DNA from: M30B66 sp040882555
Lineage (GTDB): Bacteria > Bacteroidota > Bacteroidia > M30B66
Direction: 5' to 3'
Length of the DNA: 6,308 bases
Assembly: GCA_040882555.1 (NCBI GenBank)
Contig: JBBEBC010000045.1
Span: forward strand, 1-6,308
Shown here piece by piece: positions 1 to 6,201 of this stretch. A model generated the notes under the pieces. It saw only the letters and a program-made list of their open reading frames with translations, searched no databases and was not told the origin of the DNA. Position numbers and translations under genes: made by a program. Position 1 is the first letter of the stretch. Each line of letters begins with the position of its first letter.

Positions 1-43
1 AGGAGTTGCCTCCCTTACAAAAGCCTTGCTGAAATCAAAGTGA
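1..43 (+). CDS. Possible C-terminal tail of an upstream gene (5' end outside window)
   Basis: Reading from base 2, thirteen sense codons (GVASLTKALLKSK) run to a TGA at 41-43. The peptide is a plausible helical, lysine-ended protein terminus, and it would leave a 49-base gap before the sulfotransferase ATG at 93, in the same orientation. The fragment is too short for any family call. The first frame of this stretch is also open, as far as a TAG at 160-162, but it runs into the sulfotransferase in the wrong frame and gives a less natural peptide. Whether position 1 lies in a gene at all cannot be settled from this window. Confidence 0.25.
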   Translation, partial: GVASLTKALLKSK

Positions 44-92
44 AGGGTATGCTTGTAGCAAGCTACGGTATCAACTCTATACGCTCCTCCCA

Positions 93-956
93 ATGCGCAA
101 AGATTTTATTTTGGGAGTTGGATGCCAGAAAGGCGGCACCACATGGTTGCATTCTCAACTAGTGAAAAACGTAAGTATAGACATGGGATTCAGGAAAGAG
201 TATCACGTATTTGATTTAATCAATGGGCCGAGATGTGCAGAAAAGTTAACAAGAATGTTGAAGAGCTTGCAGTGTTCTGCCCACAGCCTTCAAAGCCTCT
301 CTCGGAAAAGGGAATTGGTGAAGCGACTTAGTTTTTGTTTGGATATACAAAACTACTATGATTACTTTGATCATCTATGGTTCAAGGGAGGTGGTCAAAT
401 TACTACCGTAGGTGACATTACGCCATCTTATTGCTCATTGCCAGCTCCAGTGTTGTCTGATATTAAAAGGGAGCTTGAAAGAAGAGGCTTTACTGTAAAA
501 GTAATTTTCCTTATGAGAGACCCTATTGAACGAATATGGTCGATGGTAAGGATGATACGAAGAAACAAGCTTAAAAGCAATCCAAGTTTAGAGATTTCTT
601 CAGAGCTAAAGCATCTAGAAAGAATCTACGTTCAACCGGGATGCGAAGCCAATACAAGGTATGAAATGACTGTTACAAACCTAGAACTTGTATTTGATCA
701 GGAAAACATCTTCTATTCTTGTTATGAAAATCTATTTGAAGATGAAACTATTGATCAGCTTGCAGCATTCCTTGGTTTGGCAGATTTTACACCTGATAAA
801 GTTCTTAAGGTTAATAATTCAGATAAAAGCGAATCCTTGATGGAGCTAAATGAAGAGCTTGCTTCAAAACTATTTAGCTATTATAGGGAAACCTATGAAT
901 TTTGTTTCAAAAGATTTGGCATTAAAGAGCTTTGGCCTGGTTGGAAATATTCGTAA
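93..956 (+). CDS. PAPS-dependent sulfotransferase domain protein
   Basis: Predicted cytosolic sulfotransferase of 287 residues that would move sulfate from PAPS to a hydroxyl or amine of a glycan or other small acceptor. The 5'-phosphosulfate loop is at residues 8-19 (GVGCQKGGTTWL). KEYHVF follows at 35-40, where heparan-sulfate-type sulfotransferases carry a catalytic Lys/Glu. GDITPSY is at 107-113. The 3'-phosphate-binding motif is at 142-150 (RDPIERIWS, with Arg142 and Ser150), and YENLFED is at 211-217. Length and motif order fit the single-domain Sulfotransfer families. No signal peptide or membrane segment is seen. The ATG at 93 is the only usable start: after an in-frame TGA at 30-32 no other ATG, GTG or TTG occurs. 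There is no Shine-Dalgarno; the bases before the start (CTCCTCC) are the opposite of one. The acceptor is unknown. It converges with the gene at 1250-2362. Confidence 0.9.
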   Translation: MRKDFILGVGCQKGGTTWLHSQLVKNVSIDMGFRKEYHVFDLINGPRCAEKLTRMLKSLQCSAHSLQSLSRKRELVKRLSFCLDIQNYYDYFDHLWFKGGGQITTVGDITPSYCSLPAPVLSDIKRELERRGFTVKVIFLMRDPIERIWSMVRMIRRNKLKSNPSLEISSELKHLERIYVQPGCEANTRYEMTVTNLELVFDQENIFYSCYENLFEDETIDQLAAFLGLADFTPDKVLKVNNSDKSESLMELNEELASKLFSYYRETYEFCFKRFGIKELWPGWKYS

Positions 957-1249
957 CATTGGATTTAGTGTAATCATCAGAAAGGATTCGTCGCGGAAGT
1001 GAAGTCCATTACCTGAATAATTTTAGATGTAATTGCCGTATTTTCGGGCTTATCGCAATTTAGTTATAATCCCGAATTTCTTGCTCTGTAGACGGTTGGA
1101 GACTATTCTTATTTCCCTACTTTATGGTCTCTAAACTAATAGATGTACACTGGCGCAATGAGTTTGCTCTTTTAGAAGGCCCTTGTTGCAAGTCAAAAAT
1201 TTACAAGTCATGATATAATATTAAAAGGTAAAATTTGTTACGCTAACCC
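957..1249. other. Gap between convergent sulfotransferase genes
   Basis: This 293-base AT-rich spacer lies between the 3' ends of two convergent genes. No strong intrinsic terminator is visible. The best dyads are a 5-bp GAGAC/GTCTC pair around 1100-1130 with a loop of over 20 bases, and a 4-bp GTTA/TAAC pair at 1237-1247 just past the minus-strand stop. Neither has the usual GC-rich stem plus T-run. One short + frame with an ATG at 1124 and a TGA at 1211-1213 (29 codons) is open and carries no motif I recognise. It may be chance or the worn remnant of a gene. Confidence 0.5.
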
Positions 1250-2362
1250 TCAGCTCCACTCCTCAATTTTTCCGCTAATAAGTTTGTTTTCTGGCTTGAA
1301 GACACTGACAATTGTCATGAGTTCAAGTGCCTGCTCTTTGGATATAGATTCACCAGTTTCATACATCAGAGCAACATTCTTGATGAGATCCACAGACTTG
1401 TCCTTGAGAGTGGGCATGTTGGCTTTAAAAAAGGCTTTTAGTACGCGATGAAATATTCCAATTTGGTCAGAAGAAAAGTTATTTAAAGTATCTTTTTCGA
1501 CAGTTGGAGTGTAGCTAAAGCTCAGAGCAGTGGTCTTCTCAAGATATAAATTTATAAAGTCAGCGTTTTCTTGATTCACTTCGTGAATAGTATGAAGAGT
1601 AGCTTCGTTTAGTGGGAGAGTGTCTGAAGCTTGATTAGGAAGGTGATTAACCAGCGCATCCGACAGTCGAGACCCGAGCTCTTCCCCATAGATCCGGTTC
1701 ATCAAAATTATGAAATTAAGTTCATCATAAGACATTGAACGATTTATTACTGAGAGTCGGAATTTGCTTGTATCAACTAGAGATGAAATTCCCATTGCAT
1801 CGAAGAAAAAATCTGTGATATTATTTCTATAACAGGAGTAATTAGCTAGTGTAAATTTTATACCATGATCGGTAAATGCCTTGATTAACTTGCTGGCTCT
1901 TGCAAGCTGGCCTACACGATAGTTTTTCTGTTCTACAAATTGTAGGAAGCTGCCCGTAAAGCCGCCTCTCTTGACAGCTTGTTGAAAATGGGATGATAGT
2001 AGTTCTATTGGATTACGGAGTGCAAGTAATATATGGGGTTCAAAGCTAGAAGGGATCAAGGTCATGGACTTGAAAAATGATTCCATTCGCATAAACATAG
2101 CTTCACTTGAGAAAATATAATTTGAATAGGAATCATTTGCTTCAATATAGGCTAGAGCTTGACTTTCAAACCAGTTTGGATCACGATGGGGCGATATATT
2201 GCCTGAGCTTATTTCATTTTTTTTGGCGTGCCGGAAGCTTCTATGCTCCGCGTAGAGGTATCCATGTTGTTTCAGTAGTTCATGGTTGATTGCAAGACAC
2301 GATTGGATAGCAGACGACCCTGTTTTTCCATGGCCAATATGAAGAAAGATCTGCTTTTTCAC
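1250..2362 (-). CDS. Sulfotransferase-like protein, KTGSSAIQ type
   Basis: A 370-residue P-loop protein of the sulfotransferase superfamily, belonging to a bacterial group usually annotated hypothetical or sulfotransferase family. The PAPS loop opens the protein at residues 8-20 (HIGHGKTGSSAIQ). SSEAMF is at 85-90. The 3'-phosphate-binding motif is RNP at 116-118 with Ser123/Ser124, and it has Asn where the other two sulfotransferases here have Asp. INRSMSYDEL at 206-215 matches an Asn-x-Ser-x-Ser-x-x-Glu block I associate with this group. The C-terminal 150 residues are helical and unassigned. The start is GTG at 2362-2360. An in-frame TAG lies directly before it and the P-loop begins seven codons in, so no other start works. 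No Shine-Dalgarno is visible. The protein is soluble and cytosolic by sequence. Sulfate transfer to a glycan is a family-level inference, and the acceptor is unknown. It is transcribed divergently from the gene at 2742. Confidence 0.85.
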   Translation of the reverse strand: MKKQIFLHIGHGKTGSSAIQSCLAINHELLKQHGYLYAEHRSFRHAKKNEISSGNISPHRDPNWFESQALAYIEANDSYSNYIFSSEAMFMRMESFFKSMTLIPSSFEPHILLALRNPIELLSSHFQQAVKRGGFTGSFLQFVEQKNYRVGQLARASKLIKAFTDHGIKFTLANYSCYRNNITDFFFDAMGISSLVDTSKFRLSVINRSMSYDELNFIILMNRIYGEELGSRLSDALVNHLPNQASDTLPLNEATLHTIHEVNQENADFINLYLEKTTALSFSYTPTVEKDTLNNFSSDQIGIFHRVLKAFFKANMPTLKDKSVDLIKNVALMYETGESISKEQALELMTIVSVFKPENKLISGKIEEWS

Positions 2363-2602
2363 CTAAGTGTGTTGGATGCACATTTTGCTATCATTACACA
2401 GTTGGCTTCCGGTGCAACTAAATTTTTACTGATTGTCAGTGAAGGCGTTCGGCTGGCTTGACACAAATCACTTTAGAGGCTGCCAAACAGATTGATTTTG
2501 TTTATTTTCTTTTCAATTGGTAGAGAGGGTGGTTGTTGATACATGTCTAGTTTTCAGGCGTCGTGTTGCTATGATCGTTGTTAATCGCAATTTCTCTTGC
2601 AG

Positions 2603-2620
2603 AACTGAATGAGTTCAGTT
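2603..2620. repeat. Perfect 7-bp inverted repeat in the divergent intergenic region
   Basis: AACTGAA, a TGAG spacer, then TTCAGTT: a perfect 7-bp dyad. No T-run follows on either strand, so it is not an intrinsic terminator. Its place between divergent genes would suit an operator or an mRNA-leader hairpin of the gene at 2742. The function is inferred only. Confidence 0.5.
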
Positions 2621-2686
2621 AAGGATTCTGTTACAAAATGCTCCTATGCCAATCAATAGGCTTTTTGTGTAAATGAAACTCAAAAG

Positions 2687-2695
2687 TGTTGTAAT
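2687..2695 (+). promoter_or_regulatory. Candidate extended -10 for the gene at 2742
   Basis: TG at 2687-2688, one base, then TGTAAT at 2690-2695 (five of six matches to TATAAT) forms an extended -10. Transcription would begin near 2702, giving a leader of about 40 bases. There is no good -35; the nearest, TTGTGT at 2665-2670, is weak and spaced 19 bases away. A second extended -10-like string, TGCTATGAT, lies at 2567-2575 and would give a leader of about 160 bases. Both are pattern matches in AT-rich DNA. Confidence 0.25.
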
Positions 2696-2741
2696 TCTGC
2701 TCCCTTTAATGGCATTTCTCACTTTATTAAATCCTTGAACG

Positions 2742-3665
2742 ATGTCTTTTAGTCTCGACTTTAAGAATTCTGGTATACGTTTTGCAGGCGTGCATGCGCC
2801 TTTAACTGAGACCCCGCCTAATGTTGTAATCTGTGGGTTGCCAAGGAGCGGTACAACCGCAGTAGCGGCTGGATTTCGTAATGCAGGTTTTGATCTAGGA
2901 AGTGGCTTATCGAATGTTATTGAAGATCAGGGATTTCGTGGTGCGCTAAGTTCTCAGGACCCAAACAGAATTAAAGCGTATTTTAATAGACGGAGAAAAG
3001 ACATAGGTAATATGCCAGTTTGCGTAAAATTTCCAGATGCTTATAAATCAATAGGCCTGATATCCCTAGCCATTCCAGGTACTGTTTTCCTTGTAGCAAC
3101 CCGAGACCCCTTCTGTGTTGCAATGAGAAATAGTATTTCAATGTTTGCTGATTTTTCAATTTTCTTCAAAAAAAGTACAAAAGAATATTTGGAAATGTAT
3201 GAGATGGTTATGAGCGCTGGTGAGCTGTCGCCTGTCTTAATTGTTTCCTATGAAAAACTTTTGTCTACGCCAATTTTGACATTTTCGACCATTTTTTCGC
3301 TAATTATGCCTGGTCGCGGTAATAATCTTGAGCTTGCCAAGCTTGCGGCAAGCTCAATCCAACTAAATCCTAGGGACTATCTGGAAGAGTCTAATATTAA
3401 GCCATGTTTCTCGATTGATTCATTTCCAGAGGGGTTAAGTGGTTATTGCTTCTTTAAGGCTGATCCCAAAAGAAAAGTGAAACTTGAGGTTCTCAATCGT
3501 GATGATGTCGTAGCAGAAGTTATTTGCGATCAACCTAGGGAGATCTTAGGTTCACACCACCCAACCAATTTGTGCGGGTTCAACCTTCTATACGAAGATA
3601 TCGGAGTCGTGGATGCTAAGGAAATCCAGGTTCGTATTAGAGGCACATCCCATAGGTTAATCTAG
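2742..3665 (+). CDS. Sulfotransferase-fold protein with C-terminal beta-rich module
   Basis: A 307-residue protein in two parts. Residues 26-205 are a sulfotransferase-superfamily P-loop domain. The PAPS loop is CGLPRSGTTAVA at 31-42, VKFPDAYK is at 95-102, the 3'-phosphate site is TRDPFCVAMRNS at 120-131, and SYEKLLSTP is at 169-177. It is short for a full sulfotransferase between 180 and 225. Residues 231-300 look like a beta-sandwich module found at the ends of surface-glycan enzymes. The run is GYCFFKADP, then VKLEVL, then VAEVICDQPRE, then a closing CGF at 278-280. That pattern resembles the common GWAxDP...VxLEV...VAxVxADxxR...GF module. The ATG at 2742 is fixed by an in-frame TGA two codons upstream; there is no Shine-Dalgarno. 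The protein is cytosolic by sequence. Sulfation of a glycan is the likely role, but activity and acceptor are inference. Its stop lies 4 bases from that of the convergent glycosyltransferase. Confidence 0.87.
   Translation: MSFSLDFKNSGIRFAGVHAPLTETPPNVVICGLPRSGTTAVAAGFRNAGFDLGSGLSNVIEDQGFRGALSSQDPNRIKAYFNRRRKDIGNMPVCVKFPDAYKSIGLISLAIPGTVFLVATRDPFCVAMRNSISMFADFSIFFKKSTKEYLEMYEMVMSAGELSPVLIVSYEKLLSTPILTFSTIFSLIMPGRGNNLELAKLAASSIQLNPRDYLEESNIKPCFSIDSFPEGLSGYCFFKADPKRKVKLEVLNRDDVVAEVICDQPREILGSHHPTNLCGFNLLYEDIGVVDAKEIQVRIRGTSHRLI
3328..3357. repeat. Perfect 11-bp inverted repeat inside a coding region
   Basis: TTGAGCTTGCC at 3328-3338 and its exact reverse complement GGCAAGCTCAA at 3347-3357 flank an 8-base spacer (AAGCTTGC) that itself contains AAGCTT. 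The structure lies in codons for residues 196-206 of the sulfotransferase-fold protein (NLELAKLAASS region), near the junction of its two domains. No T-run follows on either strand. Confidence 0.75.
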
Positions 3666-3669
3666 TGAT

Positions 3670-5934
3670 TCAACCAATCCTTATAGAAAAGTCTTCCTTG
3701 TCTTTCGTAAGATTGGGATTGTAGCACGAGTCTTCTTTAAGCAGATCGCCCCATGTGTGGACAAGGTTTGTTTGCTCACGCTGAAAGCGTAATAATTTTT
3801 CTGGCGTGTCCTCATATCCGCGACTCTTTGATTCATGATGGTACAAAACTGCGTTTGGGCAATATATATTTTTAAGCCCTAAGCTTTTTACTTTTAGACA
3901 GAAGTCAACATCATTGTAGGCAATTGCAAAAAGTGTTTCATCGAGTCCATTCACTGCCCGAAACACTTCAGATCTTACAAGTAAACAGGCACCAGTTACG
4001 GCGCTTAGTTCTTGCGTGAGGTGGGGTCTCATGAAATAACCAAGTGAATCATTTGGCAAGCCTTTGTGTGAGTGGCCAGCAATCCCACCAAGTGATAGTA
4101 TGATTCCAGCGTGCTGTAATGTATTGTCCTTATAAAGTAGCTTTGCTCCAACACACCCAGTTTCGGTACTGATAGCATGTTCTTGCATAATTGTTAACCA
4201 CTCGGGTTCAATGACTTCTGTGTCATTGTTTAAGAGGCAAACAAGATCTCCATTGCTTTGCTCGAATGCATAGTTGTTAAGTTTTGAATAATTAAATGGG
4301 ATGTCTAGTTGCAATATGCGGATAGCCTTGCTACTCATTGAGCTTTTTTTAAGGCTTTTTAGATAGTACAACGTTTCATAGTCATTTGAGCCGTTGTCTA
4401 CAATGATTATTTCATAGTTTTTGTATGTTGTCTTTGAGTAAATAGATTCAATGCATCTCTTTGGGAGTGAAGCGCAGTTTTTTGTGGGTATGATGATAGA
4501 AATTAGGGGCTCTTGTTCATCAGTTTTTGGTCGTACCAAGAAAAAATTATCTTGAGCCAATTTTTCAATTGTTACCTGCTTGTTGCTGACTATAAAGTGG
4601 TCCGTCAAGGCTTTCAATCCTGAGGCTACTGTATACGGTTTTGCATCGCTAGATCCAGCTACTGAGGTTTCTGATTTTCTCCAGTGATATAAGATTTCAG
4701 GAATGTGATAGATTTGGCTAGGTAAAAGATCTTCAGTATATCGTAGCAAAAAATCATAGTCTTGAGCTCCTTCAGTTCCAATTCTTAGGCCACCTATCGC
4801 ACGGGCTCTGCTGGCAGTTACGCAAACAAAATGCGTTATGTAGTTATGAGAGTATAGAAGCGTTTTGTTCCAGTCTGTTTTAAAATGTGGATTAATTCGG
4901 TTCCCCTCGCTATTAATAAAATCCTCGTCTGAGTATATCAACAGTAGGTTTGGATTTTTTAGTAATTCAATGGATAAAGTTTGAAGGGCATGAGCCGGAA
5001 GAACGTCATCATGATCTAAAAAGCAAACTCTATCTCCGGTTGCGAGCTCGAGTGCGTCGTTCGTAGCGATGCTTATGTGTCCGTTGGTTTTTCGGTATAA
5101 GACTTTTATTCTTGAATCCAATCGGCTGATGAGTTCAAGTTCGTCCTTTGTTTCTTGTCGACTACTGCAATCGTCAACGATGCACAATTCCCAGTTGGGG
5201 TATGTCTGTGATAAAACTGATTCTATGCATTGTCGAAGATATTCTGGGTTTGTATTGTAAACAGGTACAAGTACCGAAAATTTCACTGTGGTTTGTTCAG
5301 CAAGGATTTCAGGCTTTTTAATCAGTGACGATCTTTCTATGTATTTTGCCCACAACGCATAGCTTGCTTGAAGTGGCTCTCGTTCACTGCCTTTGTACAT
5401 TGAGTATGTTTTTTCAAAAGTTGTGCAGTTATTAATTTCCCCAAATTCTAACTTCTTTGACCTATTTCTATAATGATCAGTTGGGCTACGATGCCTCCTT
5501 GCATAATCTCTTCTGATTAAACTATATGATGCTGCTTCGCTCCACGCGTAGAAAGCTATAAATCTAATGTTGATTAATCCTGGCTTGGCGACTGGGTCAT
5601 AACGTATCTGCCCTAATGCGTTTTCACGATGTATGCAAAATTCTTGCCCTTCGCCGTTTGCAAAGGATCTGCTAATTTTTTCTTTTTGGCTGTATTCACT
5701 GCTTGTTGGGAGGTAAATTTTGCTGATAATTACCTCATATTCAGCCCAGACCATGGTGTGCATTTTGATGTGGAAATCTCCGCCATCAAGCAATTGAGGA
5801 TCCAGATCAAGGCTTATGAGTAAGGATGGATCATCCGTGGTGGCTTGATAGTGCCCGCCTTGTATGGCTTGTAGGTTGCAAGTAGATATGATTCGGTGAT
5901 TAACTTTCTGCGCTAGGGCTGCAGTGTTGTGCAT
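3670..5934 (-). CDS. Tandem family-2 glycosyltransferase (GT2-GT2)
   Basis: A 754-residue protein with two GT-A glycosyltransferase domains, of the type seen in O-antigen, capsule and surface-polysaccharide loci. Residues 1-200 are an N-terminal region with no motif I can name. Domain 1 (about 217-425) has FSVLVPVYN, CIVDD at 251-255, the metal-binding DHDD at 307-310, QDYD at 391-394 and HWRKSETS at 417-424. Domain 2 (about 477-745) has ISIIIPTKN, IVDNGS at 511-516, NNDTE at 569-573, VTGACLLV, YNDVDFC at 673-679, HHESKSRG at 699-706 and a closing YNPNLTKDKEDFS. Both domains keep the acidic residues expected for nucleotide-sugar and metal binding, so two sugar transfers are possible. No transmembrane helix is seen; it probably works at the cytoplasmic membrane face on a lipid-linked acceptor. 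The ATG at 5934 is fixed by an in-frame TAA at 5949-5947 with no start between. An AGAGG lies 19 bases upstream, too far for a normal ribosome binding site. Donor and acceptor sugars cannot be told. Confidence 0.95.
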   Translation of the reverse strand: MHNTAALAQKVNHRIISTCNLQAIQGGHYQATTDDPSLLISLDLDPQLLDGGDFHIKMHTMVWAEYEVIISKIYLPTSSEYSQKEKISRSFANGEGQEFCIHRENALGQIRYDPVAKPGLINIRFIAFYAWSEAASYSLIRRDYARRHRSPTDHYRNRSKKLEFGEINNCTTFEKTYSMYKGSEREPLQASYALWAKYIERSSLIKKPEILAEQTTVKFSVLVPVYNTNPEYLRQCIESVLSQTYPNWELCIVDDCSSRQETKDELELISRLDSRIKVLYRKTNGHISIATNDALELATGDRVCFLDHDDVLPAHALQTLSIELLKNPNLLLIYSDEDFINSEGNRINPHFKTDWNKTLLYSHNYITHFVCVTASRARAIGGLRIGTEGAQDYDFLLRYTEDLLPSQIYHIPEILYHWRKSETSVAGSSDAKPYTVASGLKALTDHFIVSNKQVTIEKLAQDNFFLVRPKTDEQEPLISIIIPTKNCASLPKRCIESIYSKTTYKNYEIIIVDNGSNDYETLYYLKSLKKSSMSSKAIRILQLDIPFNYSKLNNYAFEQSNGDLVCLLNNDTEVIEPEWLTIMQEHAISTETGCVGAKLLYKDNTLQHAGIILSLGGIAGHSHKGLPNDSLGYFMRPHLTQELSAVTGACLLVRSEVFRAVNGLDETLFAIAYNDVDFCLKVKSLGLKNIYCPNAVLYHHESKSRGYEDTPEKLLRFQREQTNLVHTWGDLLKEDSCYNPNLTKDKEDFSIRIG

Positions 5935-6201
5935 TTTCTTTTTATTTTATTTCCTCTTGTCCATATTTAACGGTGAGCTGCTGTACTCTGCAGCACATCT
6001 GCAGCACATCTGCAGCACATTTCCATGCGCTTTTAATCCTTGTTATGGATTTTCGACTTCACATTTTCTGCTTTGTGAAAATCTTTCCTATCTAAACCCT
6101 GAATCTTGGCTATCACCAAATACATTGCGCAGGCTTAAATTTGATTTATTAGTGCTTTACCTGCTCGCCACTGCCCAACACTTGCAAAGTGTCGGTCGGT
6201 T
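5935..6201. other. Upstream region of the glycosyltransferase
   Basis: This 267-base AT-rich non-coding stretch probably carries the glycosyltransferase promoter on the minus strand. It contains the 11-bp tandem repeat at 5987-6020. A TAAATA on the minus strand (5969-5964) could serve as a -10, but at a 17-base spacing the -35 position falls on the first repeat copy and does not resemble TTGACA. The 6-bp hairpins ATTTTC/GAAAAT (6063-6082) and ACACTT/AAGTGT (6178-6192) lack minus-strand T-runs. A long + strand reading frame across this region has no family motif and is not called. Confidence 0.5.
5987..6020. repeat. 11-bp tandem repeat, three exact copies
   Basis: The unit CTGCAGCACAT occurs three times without a mismatch at 5988-5998, 5999-6009 and 6010-6020, and the preceding T at 5987 also fits the period. 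Each unit contains the palindrome CTGCAG. The array lies 54-86 bases upstream of the glycosyltransferase ATG. The 11-base period is not a multiple of three, which argues against coding, and it is close to one DNA helical turn. It could be a set of regulator sites or a simple slippage array. Confidence 0.9.

Larger units (their letters stand above)
2363..2741. other. Divergent intergenic region, promoters for both neighbours
   Basis: This 379-base non-coding stretch must hold the start signals for the minus-strand gene ending at 2362 and the plus-strand gene beginning at 2742. I see no ORF with a recognisable motif and no tRNA-like fold. Two short dyads sharing ACTGA/TCAGT half-sites lie at 2428-2440 and 2603-2620, and a candidate extended -10 lies at 2687-2695. 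A perfect TTGACA at 2458-2463 (+) has no acceptable -10 at 16-18 bases, so it is not called a promoter. Confidence 0.6.

Noticed and set aside
55..66. Possible NtcA site (GTA...TAC) upstream of the first sulfotransferase
   Set aside because: The spacing between GTA and TAC is 6 bases, whereas NtcA sites need 8.
1189..1210. CAAGTCA direct repeat, two copies
   Set aside because: Two 7-base copies in AT-rich intergenic DNA are within chance; there is no further periodicity, so no CRISPR or iteron array.
1237..1247. GTTA-CGC-TAAC hairpin just after the minus-strand stop, considered as a terminator
   Set aside because: A 4-bp AT-rich stem is too weak, and the following AAATTTT is not a clean T-run.
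2107..2289. Plus-strand open frame of 60 codons
   Set aside because: It lies wholly antisense to the P-loop half of the minus-strand sulfotransferase-like gene and has no motif of its own.
2458..2463. Perfect TTGACA -35 box on the plus strand
   Set aside because: The bases 16-18 positions downstream (CTGCCAAA) do not resemble a -10, and the site would lie about 280 bases from the gene it could serve.
5069..5823. Two plus-strand open frames (5069-5260 and 5629-5823)
   Set aside because: Both are antisense to well-supported glycosyltransferase coding sequence and carry no recognisable domain.
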